From contig OZ017801.1 of assembly GCA_963969395.1 (NCBI GenBank), forward strand, positions 5,644,501 through 5,708,500: a stretch of DNA of 64,000 bases, given 5' to 3'. Numbering within the stretch: position 1 is the stretch's first letter; every line of letters begins with the position of its first letter. This document shows positions 1-12,114 of this stretch, in pieces. This stretch comes from Pseudoscleropodium purum. Taxonomy: Eukaryota > Streptophyta > Bryopsida > Hypnales > Brachytheciaceae. The notes beneath the pieces were generated by a model, which did no database searches, was not told where the DNA came from, and saw only the letters and a program-made list of their open reading frames with translations. The position numbers were made by a program, and so were the translations under genes.

Positions 1-21
1 ACTCCTATTTGTTTGTCACAG

Positions 22-3000
22 TCATGCCAAGTTGATCTAGTCAAAGACGGTGGCCATGCGTACTTCATCCAATTCCTGAAGAGTCCTGATATTCATCCCG
101 AGCAGCGTGCTATGGCCGCGTTTGTCCTCGCAGTCATAGTAGATGGACATCCCCGAGGCCAGGAAGCCTGTATCTATGCTAAGCCTGGACTGGTCGGCAT
201 ATGTCTCTCTCACATACAAGAATCTATGAATGTTCCTGAGGGACAGCCAGAGCCCCTACTCTTGCAGTGGCTATGTCTGTGCTTAGGAAAACTTTGGGAT
301 GGACCCTCGGATGGAGTTGCTTTAGCCCTTCAGGAGGATGCCCCAGCAATTCTTGGAGCAGTTCTGTCTCAGCCACAACCTGAGGTTTGCAGATAAATTG
401 GAAATTTTTTTTGTGCATTTCGTTTCATTTATATCAAGTTTAAAATACTTCGTTTTAATACTATATTATGTGGTCACTTGGTCATTGCAGTTTTGTCAGG
501 TTGTCCAAATGCATACTGGTGAAGTTCTCATTTAAGCCTGAATTGAGGGTGCCTATAATTTTTTTTATATTCGGTGAATTTTTAGTAAACTACGCGCATG
601 TGTTAGAGATATCCTTTTAAGTAGCTGAAAAGGCACACGAACTGGAGAAACAAGGTATGAGGCAGGGAATTATGGACACGCTCTAATTAGGGGACCAATG
701 TAAAGTATGTCCGTGTCAGAAACGCTACATGGAACTTTGAACCCTTTTAGCGGATAACTCTATTGCTTGAGATTGCTGATGTATTTTTCCACCCCAGGTT
801 CGTGCTGCTGCCACCTATGCTTTAGGAACTCTCGTCAATGTGGGATCAGATCTTCCTCCCAATAATGGAGGATTTGATGATGATCAAGATGAAGCCACCG
901 AAGTTGTAGAGCAAGTCATAGCTCGCTGTCTTCTGAAAGTTCTTTCCGATGGGAGTCCACTTGTGAGAGCAGAACTCGCTATAGGTATGAATCTCCTTTT
1001 AAGATATGTGGGACTGATGTTCACAAGCGTGGCTTCAAGGATAAAGTTTTGCAGAATTTGTATCAGCGTACTATCCTTTTGAGCGTAGGAAAAATAATCA
1101 GTCTGCATGGTCAATGTGCTATTTCAGCTTGGTTATGCTTCTTGCACTTCCAATTAATGAGTCTTGTCAAATTGTTTATATGCAGCTTTGGCACGGCTAG
1201 CTACCTCCCACAATGGGATGTTTCGTTTGGCTGCCGCAGCCTATTTAAAACCACCATCGCATTCGACAGTTGTGCCAGCTTCTGGAGCAGGAGTAAGAAG
1301 CCCAGGAGGTTACCCTTCCTCGACAATGGTTATTGCTGGTTCACATCCAGATTCTAATCCGGGACTGCAGACAATGGATGGAGGGACTCCCGTGCAGCCC
1401 GGACTCCGAGTCGTTTCTAGCAGTGGTTCTTTGGAAGTCTTGGCAGGTATTTGTTTTTCATACTTCCTTGCGCTCTTCGTTTGGTCAATAAGTGTGATTT
1501 TCTACCTGATACTAGTATTCACCAATTGGGAGCTTCACTTCTCTGCTTGGAATTTTTCGTCACTTATATTTAGGTCCTGCAGGTACCTCTCCCTTGTCTG
1601 GAATCCATATTCTTGGAGAATCTGCCGGAGGAATTACCAACGTAGGCAGCCGATCTTGGAAACGCTCAGACGACGGAAATGTTTATGTACAATGCGTCAC
1701 AGCTGTGTATACCTTGGCTAGGGATCCATTCCCCAGGGTGGCACGTTTAGGTCGCCAAGTGTTGCGAATTATGGGGGTTGAGTCGGCTCAAATCCTGACG
1801 CCTGCACGAAATAAGGCTGGCAGCCATCAACGGAACTCTTCTGTGCCTGCTTTGCCTCCTAGTCCCTCCATAGCTGGTGTCCTGCATCGGTCGACTTCTT
1901 GGGTGGCATCCACTTCAGGTGTGTAAATTATTAACGTTTTAACCCTGCTAGAGTGAAATTTAGTAAAATGGTCCCTTCTTGTTTCCCACGACATGTTTCT
2001 GTTAATATTGAATCTTCAGGCTTTACTGGTTTGAGGGAAATGCAAATAATAAAGTATTAGTAATTAATCGTAATTTTTCGTCTGTGCCAGTTCTCACGCT
2101 TGGGATTCTATCCTTATGGATGTGCCTCTACTTAATTTCAGTCGACCACTTGAAGCTTTGAAACGTTTTATCAGTTTCCCGTATCCATCGTGTGCATAAA
2201 CGAGCTTTGTTGAATGAAGAATTTCCCATTGGGTATTACGATTTCAAGTGTAGAATAAACGTATCGTTTACATGTTACAGGGAACCTAGCAAGTACCTGG
2301 CGTACTCCTCCTCCTAGCCCTCCTACACGACCGGCATTCCTGACCGGTACTCCTGGTGGTTTAAGACGGGCGGCATCCATGGACATATCTGCAGCATTGA
2401 ACACACCAGTGAGAATATCTGGAGAGATTGGTGTACGGACATTGTCTCCTGGTACTGGAAATGCAAATCCTGGTCTCTCTGACGCCGTGGGAATGTCCGC
2501 CATAAATCTGGAGTCCGCTGCTCCTGCCTCTCTGTTGCCAGAATCAACATTTTACAAGTGGAGTTGCGGGCACTTCTCTCGACCTCTTCTGGAACCTGTC
2601 CATGATGATGAAGAAGAGAATTTAGCTCGCCGCGAAAGAAGGGAAAGAGAAGCGCTCAGTGGGATTACTATGTGCCAGCGTTTAAGTGAGTGATTATTCT
2701 TGCAATGTTTCAAAAACTCGAGATAATCGTTTGTATTCCGTTGTGCATTTATTGTTGCACATCGTTTGCATTCCGAAACTCTGTACAATGGTAGACGTAG
2801 ATAAGCTTTGACTCCCTGGAGCTCTGTAGGGATGACTTGTGAGATACTTTTCATGTACAAGAGCTCAGCTCTGCTTTGTAGCATGTTTGACTCTTGTGGC
2901 GTGTATCCAAATTTTGCAGCTGTGAGTAAGGTCAGCGACCAAATTGCAAGTTGGGAGCTGGAGTCTGAGTTGGGAACAAAAGCTGTGCTTTTGCATCCAT

Positions 3001-5580
3001 TTAAGCCCCTTATCTGTATTGCTGATGATAAAGAGACCATCAGGTATCAATTCGATTAGGTTTTGAGTAATGATTTTCTCCTTTTACCGCAGTGTAAGGT
3101 ACTTAGAATAAAACAATAGTTGACTAAATTGAATGCTGGTTGCAGGATATGGGATTATGAAAATGCTGCAGTTGTAAACACCTTTGATAACCACAACACT
3201 CCTGACAAGGGGGTCTCCAAGCTCTGTTTGCTCAACGAACTGGACGATAGTCTTCTCCTTGTTGCCTCAAGTGCGTTTCTCATAGCTTTTGAATGTGCAG
3301 GGTCTTATCTCGAAAATTTCACTTGGTTACTGCGGTTACTGAGTAGTGTAGGTTACATGTCAAGTATCTCCATGACCTACTCTTCCTCTTCTACTCTTAT
3401 CCGGACTGATTGTTGCTTCAAAAGATTTTTCAATGCTAAAACTCTTCCTTAATTATTTTAAGAACAGTCAGACGCAGATCAGTTTTGAGGAGAACAGTCC
3501 ATTTGGATTTCTTTAATTGACTAAGCTCCTATGCGCTTTGGGAGATAGGTGATGGTAGTGTGCGGGTTTGGAGGGACTACACACAAACAGACAATCACCG
3601 CCTGGCAACTTCGTGGCAGTCTGTTCAAGGGCACAAGCCTGGTTCTCGAAGCATCAGTGCTGTTGTAGACTGGCATCAATTGTCAGGGTATTTGGTAAGG
3701 CAGCTTTTCCGTCTTCATATTTTGACGAACAGACGAGATTGTTATTTGGTTGTGAGTCTCATGGTTCAGCAGTTGAGTTTCGTACATTGCAATTTCCTGT
3801 TGACCATACGTGTAACATTGCAGCTGGATTGTGTAGTATGCATCAGGTCAAATCTCTTGGATTATGGTGTGGGATCTTGATCGAGAGCAGCTCATCTCAA
3901 GCATACCCTCTCATTCAGATAGTTGTGTGTCTGCCATGGTATGTCCGTGGACCTGACTTCTTTTTTTGCATCATTTTTTGATTGTTTATAGTTGTGGCAC
4001 GTTGATTTGCAACAATCTTTATATCGGCAAGATGAGTTTATGTTTCTAGGTTCTCAACCTATAGAGTACCTGAACACTATTCAACAATACCGTCGTAGCT
4101 GATCTCCTGCAATTCAATTGTTTGTTTATGATGTACCTATCTATTTCTCCTGGTTGTACCTTTTCTTGGTATAGAGAGGTCTACACTTACACGCATTGGG
4201 TGTAGACTTCTCTGTTGAAACCACTTCAGAGACGTTCAATATCATTGGTCTTCAATAGTTAGAGCTGTTATGGCTGTTCGTCAATATTCCTAAAGTGTCT
4301 CATTGCGGTTGGCTGGTTACGTGGAACGATTGCTTAAATATCGTTTCAATATATCGTCTTGTGTATCTTGGCAGGCGGCTTGTCAAACACACAATGCGCA
4401 TGTGGTTTCTGGATGTGGAGACGGTTCTGTGCGGCTTTATGATATTCGGTCCAGAGACATGTAGGTTCTTTGACCTTCACAATCTGGAGGCATAGAAGTA
4501 ATTACATTCTGTCTGGTTTCATTGACGTAGGTTGGGATCAGTCTAAATTACGAAGTGTGTATCCTGCTATTCCTTTTTCCGATGAATAGATGCTGGCCTC
4601 TTTTATAGAATGATTCCACGGATTTGTTTTTGTGGTGGTAAATCTAGCTTTTAACTTCTCAAAAGTGTATTTTGGAGTGGTATGCAATTCTCTCGAGTTC
4701 TATAATTGCTTTTTTTGTCAGACTTGATCAATGGGTCATGCTGTACACAGGCTTGTTTGTGCAATGAAACCTCATACGCAGAGGGTAGTGGGTCTCGACT
4801 TCCAGCCCGGATCAGATTTCACAAAGGTTTTTCCTGCTTCCTTCTACTCCCCATCGTTTTGACTCATAAATTTGAATTCTATTTCATAAACTTAATTGCT
4901 TCCTGGACTGTTATCTTGCAGTACAAGTGTGCTTTAGGCCTGCAGACAAGTTATAGAAAAACTGTCACAGGGACTAAGAGGGCTGATTTACTGCTATCGC
5001 CAAGTTATACTTAATTTAGTCTTACAAGGGCAAGTGTGATTGTAGTGCGCAACAATTGTCTTGTAAGCCTGGTGCAGTGTAAGCTCGTTTAGAATTGTGT
5101 GGAAGAGTTACTGTTAGTCATTTCTAATGCCAGAAGTTTGCAGAATAATTCGCAGCTGCTATGGCATGTTCTTTAGTCATACATGGTGAGGAAAGTGATG
5201 ATTCTTTTGTGAAGTTTCCTTTGGGGATGTCTTGTTTGCAGATAATTTCTGCTTCGCCAGCTGGGGATCTTAAGTTCCTGGACATGAGAAGGAGCTCAGC
5301 ACCTTACCTGGAGGTAGAGGCTCTCAAGGGTCATCTAACAGCGCTCACTGTCCACCGGCATGCACCTGTGATTGCGGCAGGCTCAGGAAATCAGCTGATA
5401 AAAACTTTCAGTACAAGTGGGGAGTTGCTCAGTAGAGTTCGCTTCCATTACCGACTCTTAGGTCCAAGGATCGGCCCTGTCAGTGCTCTGGCTTTTCATC
5501 CTTACAAGGTGCTGTTGGCTGCTGGAGCCGTTGATTCATTGGTTTCCATATATGCTGGGGAGAGTGTTCAAGGTGGCTAA
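22..5580 (+). CDS. RAPTOR1: RAPTOR1, regulatory-associated protein of TOR (3' part; 12 exons, 5' end outside window)
   Basis: RAPTOR is the scaffold of TOR complex 1: it binds TOR kinase and recruits TOS-motif substrates. Exons by GT-AG splicing and frame: 22-384, 798-984, 1186-1446, 1574-1918, 2281-2685, 2920-3043, 3146-3270, 3549-3694, 3837-3938, 4375-4460, 4751-4826, 5242-5580. They join without a stop into 852 residues. Exons 1-3 carry the end of the HEAT region ([33 protein letters not shown]). Exons 4-5 are a Ser/Pro-rich linker ending in [11 protein letters not shown]. Exons 6-12 (visible residues about 530-850) form a seven-blade WD40 propeller, with blade ends [57 protein letters not shown] and SLVSIYAG. 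The match to Arabidopsis RAPTOR1 as I remember it continues to the C-terminus. The N-terminal caspase-like RNC domain is upstream of the window. Exon 4 has two acceptors 9 bp apart (1574 or 1583). Identification is very secure; individual splice sites are slightly less so. Confidence 0.96.
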
Positions 5581-6726
5581 CGCATTTATGGTGTTATTAT
5601 TCTGCTCACCTTTTGCTGCACAATCAGCAAGCATTACTTGGGGGAACACCCAAACTCGACCTCAGATCACTGGTCTACTCTAGTTGCCTAGCTTTGGCTA
5701 GGTAGGAATTGCAGCCATGAACTTCGGGGACATTCTCTCACGCCGCATGGGTTCACCATTCTGAAGACGATCATTCTTGGTAGTGGGGGAGGGGGTCGGC
5801 TTATGTATTCATACTCATTTATTCCGGCCGCTGAGTGTAATTGGGATATTGATTCAGTTGGGGAAAAACACTCAGGCCTATTAAGTTTGCAAGCAACAAT
5901 CAAACTTGACGCTTTATCTGTGACGGGACATGCCATTTGTAAATATCTGTCAGTATTCTGTAATTTCTTGTTCATATTTGGTGTGTTGACTGCCTTAAGT
6001 TATGTGCAACACTGTTCTCTAATTTGGTAACTCTTGCATGATCACACTTGGAATGAGCTATTAGTATTTATGATTGCCTTGTTAAGTTTTTAGTTAGACC
6101 CAGACATCGGCTGTTGCATACTGTAACATTCTCTTCATGCCCTGAACGATTTGTCAGTCCCATGTAACTACTGTAGTGTTTAAGCTGTTAAATGTACTTT
6201 GATTTTTAATCTCTTCTATTTTATAAGTGTAGTCTCTTTTGATTTTGATCTAGAACTACGACAATCTAATCATGTAAAAAACTTGAAATAATGTAGAAAT
6301 CTTACGTACCATTTCCTTGTGCAGAGATGGGTGCACTCACTTCATGTACTTGTAATCTTTATTACCACTTACTTACATCTCCATTGCAATGCCAACTTTC
6401 TTATGCCCTATTTAATGTTTTTTGAGACAACTAATCACACTTATGCAAAGATATAAGTAAAAATGTACCAAAATTTAAAGGATTAGCACCTAAACACTCT
6501 AACATCCATATTCTAGTAATGAATATAAGGCTTTTAGCCATTGTTTTGTCCAAATACTTTTTCATTCATCCCAAGTACAACTTGAATCTTTAGAAGAGAA
6601 CTTCTTTCTATATGATGAATGGAATGATATTAATGTAAAGAATATATTTGAACAAAGATATATACAAAAAATGTGTTAAACTCCCCCAAAAGAGCATCTC
6701 CACTCTTATGTATCAAATTTCACTAT
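5581..6726. other. RAPTOR1 3' UTR and AT-rich intergenic DNA
   Basis: No gene is seen. The first few hundred bases are of mixed composition and probably carry the RAPTOR1 3' UTR; no single poly(A) site can be chosen. Open frames near 5483-5683 and 5803-6030 have no recognisable domain and lie in the expected 3' UTR. Confidence 0.5.
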
Positions 6727-6910
6727 AAGAAAAAGGGGTGTTTATGTATAGTTTTAGTAGTATAATCCTATAATCAATGACTTATAATTAAAGGTTTTTA
6801 GTATAATAATATTACTAAAAACACTTGTAAAATTTTGCTAAGAGTCTTTCAAAAAGTCATTAATTATAGAACTATACTACTAGGACTATACTTAAAATAT
6901 CCCTTTCTTG
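6727..6910. repeat. Foldback (MITE-like) element, about 184 bp
   Basis: The left arm (about 6727-6790, containing GTATAGTTTTAGTAGTATAA and AATGACT) is repeated as an imperfect reverse complement at about 6858-6910 (AGTCATTAATTATAG, ACTATACTACTAGGACTATA, CCCTTTCTTG). The arms are about 50-60 bp with a loop near 70 bp. It has the size and form of a miniature inverted-repeat element. I could not fix a target duplication. Confidence 0.55.
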
Positions 6911-8040
6911 CTTGTAAAGTTTGGCACACTCAAATTTTACATCTATTTTTGAAGGGCCCTCAAATTACTTGTCTCTCCCGCCATTGCTTAGTTGCTTACT
7001 AAATGTAATCCAAAAATATTTAAGTGACCATTCATCAAGTATTAGTATAAGTGTAGCATGAACTAAAATAGTGTTGTGTTAGTTTTTTTTATTAGTTTCA
7101 ATACAATTTGTGTTATCTTGAATACAAATTCATCACAAAATTTCAACCATGGTAGATTGGTATTAATGAAATAAAATTAAGGATAAAGTCACTAAACTTA
7201 CTTGAATAATGATTTGAAAGGTCATTGCTTGGCACACAACAAGATTGATAACCAAAAGAATATTTGAAACGGTCTATGACACTTATCATCCATGTTTGGC
7301 ATATATCAAAACCTTTGAGGGCATGAGTAGAGATGCTCTTAGGGTGAATATTCATGTAGTAAAATTGGTCAAATTTTGTAGAAAAGACAAAAGGTTTTCA
7401 AAAACTCTACATGAAAATTACAAGGAGAGAATTAGGAAGATAATTTGATGGAAAGATTGTAGATGGAAAAGGCCCATCAAAAGTGGAAGGAACAAGTTTT
7501 GAAATTTTGAAAAATTAATTTTAATATTCTTAGTTTGATATAAAGACAAAGCTATTCTTAGAATATAACCTCTCTTTATTCACAAGTCAAAGCTACTTCC
7601 AAGATGTAGTTCTTTCCTACTCATATGGAAGTCAATAAAAGCAATTCTAACTCCATAAAACTTAAAATTTGAAAATTTTGATTCCAACTCCATATAGAAG
7701 TTCAGCCTTCTATTTACCAAAATTGGTTAAACTTTGAAGGAAAGACAAAAAAATTCCAGAGCCCCATATGAAAGTGTACAATATTTGTGAAGGGGAGAGT
7801 TGGAAACATTTGCCAATATGATTTTAGGAGAAAGTACTTAAAAAGTTAGAGGAGCAAATTTTTTACTTTTGGAAAACAAATTTTAACATTAGATTTAAAC
7901 TTTGGGATTGCCCTTAGTTTGACAACAAGACATAATTACATCTAAAACATAGTTTCTTCCTACTTGCAAGACAAAACTACTCTTAAAATGTAGTTTCTCC
8001 CTACTCACATATAAGTGTAAATACTAGAGGGTGAATCACG
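6911..8040. repeat. AT-rich spacer with an old direct duplication
   Basis: Two diverged stretches, about 7360-7620 and 7720-7990, share the same order of short motifs: AAAATTGGT plus AAACTTTG or AAATTTTG, AAGACAAAA, a segment near TTTTAACATT or TTTTAATATT, then CTTAGTTTGA and TAGTT(C)TTTCCTACT. This looks like an old duplication with a period of about 360 bp. The open frames at 7143-7448 on the two strands are short and unrecognised. No gene is supported. Confidence 0.35.
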
Positions 8041-8109
8041 AAGGAACGAATTCCATCCAAAACGCTTGTCGGGAAGCATTCAATCATCCATGACCCCCCC
8101 GTGAGCCCC

Positions 8110-8118
8110 AAACCCTAA
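8110..8118 (+). promoter_or_regulatory. telo-box (AAACCCTAA) upstream of bL31m
   Basis: AAACCCTAA lies 146 bp before the bL31m start codon. Telo-boxes near transcription starts are characteristic of plant ribosomal-protein and translation genes. Here it fits the downstream gene and suggests the promoter and leader lie between about 8040 and 8263. Confidence 0.6.
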
Positions 8119-8263
8119 AACCCCAGAAAAGCTCCCCCTCTCCTCTCGTCTTGCGACGCTTGGGAGCCCCGTGTCCTGGCAACGCAAACCGTTGCAGGGG
8201 AGCTTGCTTCGTCTTCCCCAGGGGAACTTGTCCAGAGAAGCTTCGCAAGGGGAACTGAAGGCG

Positions 8264-8509
8264 ATGAAGAAAGGAGTGCACCCAGCGCTGCAGTGGATCC
8301 GCATCATCTCTCCGCACGGCCGCTTGGTGCGCGTCTTGGCTGCCAAAGCGTTCAAACTCGATCGCCCCTCTTACGTCCGAGACCCTGGCAAGCAATCGGA
8401 GACCGTCGGCACGCTCGCCAAGTTCCGAAGACGCTTTGAGTTCGCCCCCAAGGCTACACCGACGCCCACTCCGAACGCCGCGGATCAGTCGACCTCGCCG
8501 CCTTCGTAG
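8264..8509 (+). CDS. Mitochondrial ribosomal protein bL31m (plant L31-like), 81 aa
   Basis: This is a large-subunit protein of the organellar ribosome. The start chosen is the internal ATG giving MKKGVHPALQWIRI, because bacterial and plant L31 proteins begin MKKGIHP. A longer in-frame opening from a GTG at 8171 would add 31 unlike residues. The core continues with SPHGRLVRVLAAK and ends with the conserved basic stretch GTLAKFRRRFEF, as in plant mitochondrial L31-type proteins. The last 20 residues are a Pro/Thr/Ser-rich tail (ATPTPTP) and look lineage-specific. The Cys residues of zinc-binding bacterial L31 are absent, as is usual for the plant mitochondrial form. The gene is intronless within the CDS. 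The stop TAG is followed directly by GT, a possible splice donor. The next gene starts 846 bp downstream on the same strand. The family call rests on remembered homologues. Confidence 0.82.
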   Translation: MKKGVHPALQWIRIISPHGRLVRVLAAKAFKLDRPSYVRDPGKQSETVGTLAKFRRRFEFAPKATPTPTPNAADQSTSPPS

Positions 8510-8545
8510 GTCTGGATTTCCTCGTCTTCTCCATTCTCGGGGATG

Positions 8546-8897
8546 TTTTCTTTGGGGCGGTTGGTTTTCCTTTTTCAGTGGAATGAACCACCATTTGTTT
8601 ACGAGAGAGGAGAAGGACCATTATATGAAGTTTTGATGTTCTTGTGATAGGTAATGCGGGTTTTCTTTGGGGCGGGTGGTTTCGAGTGCTGCCATTTCAG
8701 TGGAATAAGCCTCCATTTGTTTTATGTGAGAAGAGAAAGGATCATTATATGAAGTACTGGTGATCTCGTGATAGGTTAAGCAGGTTTTCTTTGGGGCCGT
8801 TGGTTTCGGTTACTGCCATTTCAGTGGAATGAACCTCCATTCGTTTTATAAGAGAAGAGAAGGAAGTATCATCTATGAAGTCTGATGTTCTTGTCTT
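8546..8897. repeat. Three tandem copies of a 115-124 bp unit after the bL31m stop
   Basis: The units start at 8546, 8661 and 8785, each with TTTTCTTTGGGGC followed by a GGTT/GTGGTTT motif, TTTCAGTGGAAT, CCATTTGTTT (CCATTCGTTT in the third copy), GAGAAG and ATCAT/ATTATATGAAG. Identity is high but imperfect. They lie in the expected bL31m 3' UTR or in a leader intron of the next gene. Confidence 0.8.
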
Positions 8898-9355
8898 GCT
8901 TATAGCGGCTGGGTGTGAGCTTCGGTTTACGGTTTCGTAATTTCTGTTGTTTAAGGTGGAGGATACTCTTATGTCCACTTTTAAGCGCTTTACCAGTATG
9001 TAGGCGTGTGATTTTTTGGGGAGATTCACTGTGGTGTTGAAAGATCACCTTGAGTAAAATTATCAAACTCTCCTGGGATCAAAATTATCCCCCTATGCCC
9101 AATTTTTTATGCAAGCATCCGAAGCGGGAGGTTGGATCCCAATATTGAGGGGATAATATACATTAACCAAGTCACGCTTACCTTACTGGCTCATTCAATG
9201 AAACGAGTGGCTCTTCGTATAGGAATCAGTCAACAGGAGACATGATCGGGTCTCCATCGTTTTCTGTGTCTTCTACCTTGTCATTACGTGGACGTTGCAC
9301 TTGTTCTTCCTGCGAAGTGAAGGTGCTAACCGCTTCTTTTTAAAATGGTGCAGAC
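8898..9355 (+). other. Leader or intron region of the 171-aa protein gene
   Basis: No coding sequence is seen. A splice acceptor, TTTTTAAAATGGTGCAG, ends at 9353, three bases before the next ATG, so the 5' UTR of that gene is probably spliced. A small inverted pair, TTATCCCC near 9072 and GGGGATAA near 9146, brackets about 80 bp. The upstream exon could lie here or farther upstream. Confidence 0.45.
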
Positions 9356-10711
9356 ATGGAGTTTCAGGGCAATGGTGGTTTTCTCTCCAGCCTGCCTCCT
9401 AAGCTGGAAGATGCTGGTCTTGAAGATTGTGCACTACCTTTTGAAGGGATCCAGGTATATCGACCTTCTCCATTTGCTCGTGATACTGTACTTGTGAATT
9501 TATGTAGTACATTATCTTCACCGTTTTGGTGGGTCAGTTTTATTATCGGCAACATCTTAGGGTGAATCTTCACCCGTTGTTTCCCTTCATCTGTGATGTT
9601 GCTATTCGTGATTATACTAGAACATGAAGGGTCACGAGTAGTGGAGGCTGATGAATAGAAGTGTCTCTCATGGTTTGGTATCACTTTGATTCAGAGTATG
9701 ATTCAAGAATATAAGGATTTTTTAACGAGGATTTGTGAGGAATGCAGAATCCGTGAAGAAGTAAGCCCTTAGCATATGGTTCACAATAGCCATATATGTG
9801 CATCTAAAATTATTTAATCTGGTGTCAATTCTTGCTTACTTCAATGTTCTAAAACTTGTTACTAGTTAGATGACCTTGTCCTTAGAGCCAATTACTTTTC
9901 TGACTTGTAATATAACTTAATCTTATCAACTTGCCTTCTCAGGAGGCATTTCGGATAGCAGCTGAAAAAGCTCAGGCAGCTGCTGATGGCCTTAAGGTGA
10001 ACATGAAAAGCAAGGCTGAGGACATCGGAGGTTGTATTTTGAACCCTGTGCCCACAGATGGAGATTTGAAGGATACCACAGTTGAAAAGGCTGGAACAAA
10101 ACCGGTAATCCTCAACCTTCTGGATGAAACCAAACTCCTCAGCAATACCACCTTAATATCAAAATTCATGCTGATTTTAGGTCATCTACCAGTAAAACTT
10201 TATACCCTTATCATTTTCGCATGTACTATCAATATAATATTCTTTGGTGCTTTGGAATCCTCTTTGGTTTTCTAGTAAGAAAATAAAATAGGCTGATCAA
10301 CAGCGACTATGCTCAGTGCTTTCAGTGTCAATTTTAGATGTGGGTACCTGAGTTGCATCTTATCGTCTCATAAAGTTCTTATTAACACATTTTCTTTTGT
10401 GCCCAAATCTGGTCTGGTGCTGTAATTGATACCGTATTTTCTTTTACTGGTTGTAGGCTGATAGTTGTGTTGAACCGCACACTGGAGGGCTACTGGAGGA
10501 TGGGAAAGATGCTGTAGTTGATCCTTTAGGTGAACGGAAAGAAGATAAGTTGGTAGGCGGCATAGACGTGGAACCCAAATTGGGGGAGGAGGGCTGTTTG
10601 AAAGGCGATCCTCTGGAGCCTGTGGGTGGTATCCCTGAACCTTCCGCTGTGGCTGACGATGATGGTGATGAGGAGCCCAAAGGCCCTACCCTCACAGAAG
10701 CCTTTCTCTAA
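9356..10711 (+). CDS. Conserved-looking acidic plant protein of unknown function, 171 aa, three exons
   Basis: Exons are 9356-9454, 9943-10104 and 10457-10711. All introns are phase 0 with GT-AG ends, and the joined frame closes at TAA. The protein begins MEFQGNGGFLSSLPPKLEDA followed by GLEDCALPFEGIQ. Exon 2 gives an Ala/Lys-rich, helix-prone stretch (EAFRIAAEKAQAAADG). Exon 3 is acidic and Gly/Pro-rich (VGGIPEPSAVADDDGDEEP) and ends in LTEAFL. No signal peptide, membrane segment or catalytic motif is visible. The N-terminal pattern resembles a small uncharacterised plant-specific protein I recall only vaguely, so I assign no function. The ATG lies directly after a splice acceptor. The model is well supported by frame continuity; the role is unknown. 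Confidence 0.75.
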
Positions 10712-12114
10712 GTTTAGTTACCGCCTTCTGTGCGGTCTGATTTTTTTTATTGAATCGCTTCTTCCCTTATCTCGATCTGCTTCTTAAGCTTCCTACCTGT
10801 GTTTGATAAGCATAAACTAAGGGTTAGAAAGAATAGACGCTTGATCCTTGCCAACATCTAATATTCATCGTGATTCTTCTTCTGAGATATATTCATTGTT
10901 TGCCCTGTGCCGTAGACCAAATTATTCTGATTTTACATCCATCAGGTTTAAGGTTCTGCAAAACGCGCTTTGCAAACACGCTGCTATGCAAAAACTCCTG
11001 TGTTTCGGATCTTATATCTGATTTCATGTTCTTAGTCTTCTAGTGGATTAGGGTTTTGTGGTTCAATGGTGCAGTGCAAGGCGCATTGTTGCAAGGTTTA
11101 GGAAGGGCTGTTAGGGTGTGCTACAAGGTGCATGAGAAGATATTACAGGTTGTAGGAGGGGGACGTTGCTGGCCGGTCATTGCTTCAAGGCAATTGAGAG
11201 GTCTTGAAGGTAAAATTCAGGGTTTGTTGGATATTGTGATTGTGAGATCAAGGCAAATAAATATAGGATGCCATGACTTTCCTTTGATTTTGTTCTACAA
11301 CGTTTTTGGGTGCATCTTGAAGGGTATATTTAGTGAAATAGTTATTGAAAGGTGTTGGGAGGTGCGGCACATGATGAGTGCTTGTAGGTATTTGAATGTA
11401 GGGTTCAGGAATTTAGTAGTTCTTTCTTTCTTGGTCAGAAAGGTAGAAACACCTAAATGTTTCACTTTTTCTGGTCCCTCTATCTGAGTGCTCAACTCTC
11501 TTGCTTCAAAAACTACTCACTTCATTGGTTGCTGTTAAAAAGTTATGTTGGTTTTGAGTTATGGAAGTGTCCATTCTAGTTCATTTATTTATTAGGTGTT
11601 CAAGAGCTGAAAGTTTCACAATTGGGTGAAAGTTTGGTCAAATGTGGAAGTTGTCATTTCTATTGCAATTCATTTGGCAAGATTGATTTTGGTATTAGAG
11701 ATCGCATGGAAGTTTTAGATTTAGTTACCGCAATTCAGTTTACAGAGAAATGGCAAAACAATCATGTTTGAACTTGAATGTTTACATGTTATTTTGAGAG
11801 CTGGTGAAGTAAAAGGGGAAAATCAATATGTGATAAAAAAAAAAGGAGGGGGAGGTAGTGTTCAATGTCAATTTGAAAGTAATACAAAAGAGAACCTAAT
11901 TTCTAGTCCTTTTTGATGGAATGATTAATTTGTTGCTTCACATGAGAAATTGATATGAGGTTAGGCATATAGGGAAGAAGTCTTTGAGTATGATTTATTC
12001 TTCATGAGTAGATCAAGCATGTTTGCATAATCCATTTGTTATTTCATTCATGATGAGAAAACATTTCATTTGAAAGGAGAATATTGCTTATAATGCCTTG
12101 GAAATGAAATTAGG
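10712..12114. other. 3' flank and intergenic DNA, no gene found
   Basis: This includes the 3' UTR of the 171-aa protein gene. A 143-codon open frame at 11056-11487 begins only at a TTG, has no recognised domain and has no homolog I know, so I do not call it. Composition becomes AT-rich beyond about 11500. Confidence 0.5.

Noticed and set aside
4706..4750. Acceptor at 4720 (TTTTTGTCAG) for RAPTOR1 exon 11
   Set aside because: It would put the exon out of frame. The acceptor ending at 4750 gives the conserved LVCAMKPH...VVGLDFQPG.
5161..5241. ATG at 5161 as start of a separate gene ending at 5580
   Set aside because: The frame from 5242 continues the RAPTOR1 WD40 propeller. 5161-5241 is the end of the preceding intron, with acceptor TTTGCAG.
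11056..11487. 143-codon open frame on the plus strand
   Set aside because: It starts only at TTG, shows no domain or signal peptide, and lies in a 3' flank of changing composition.
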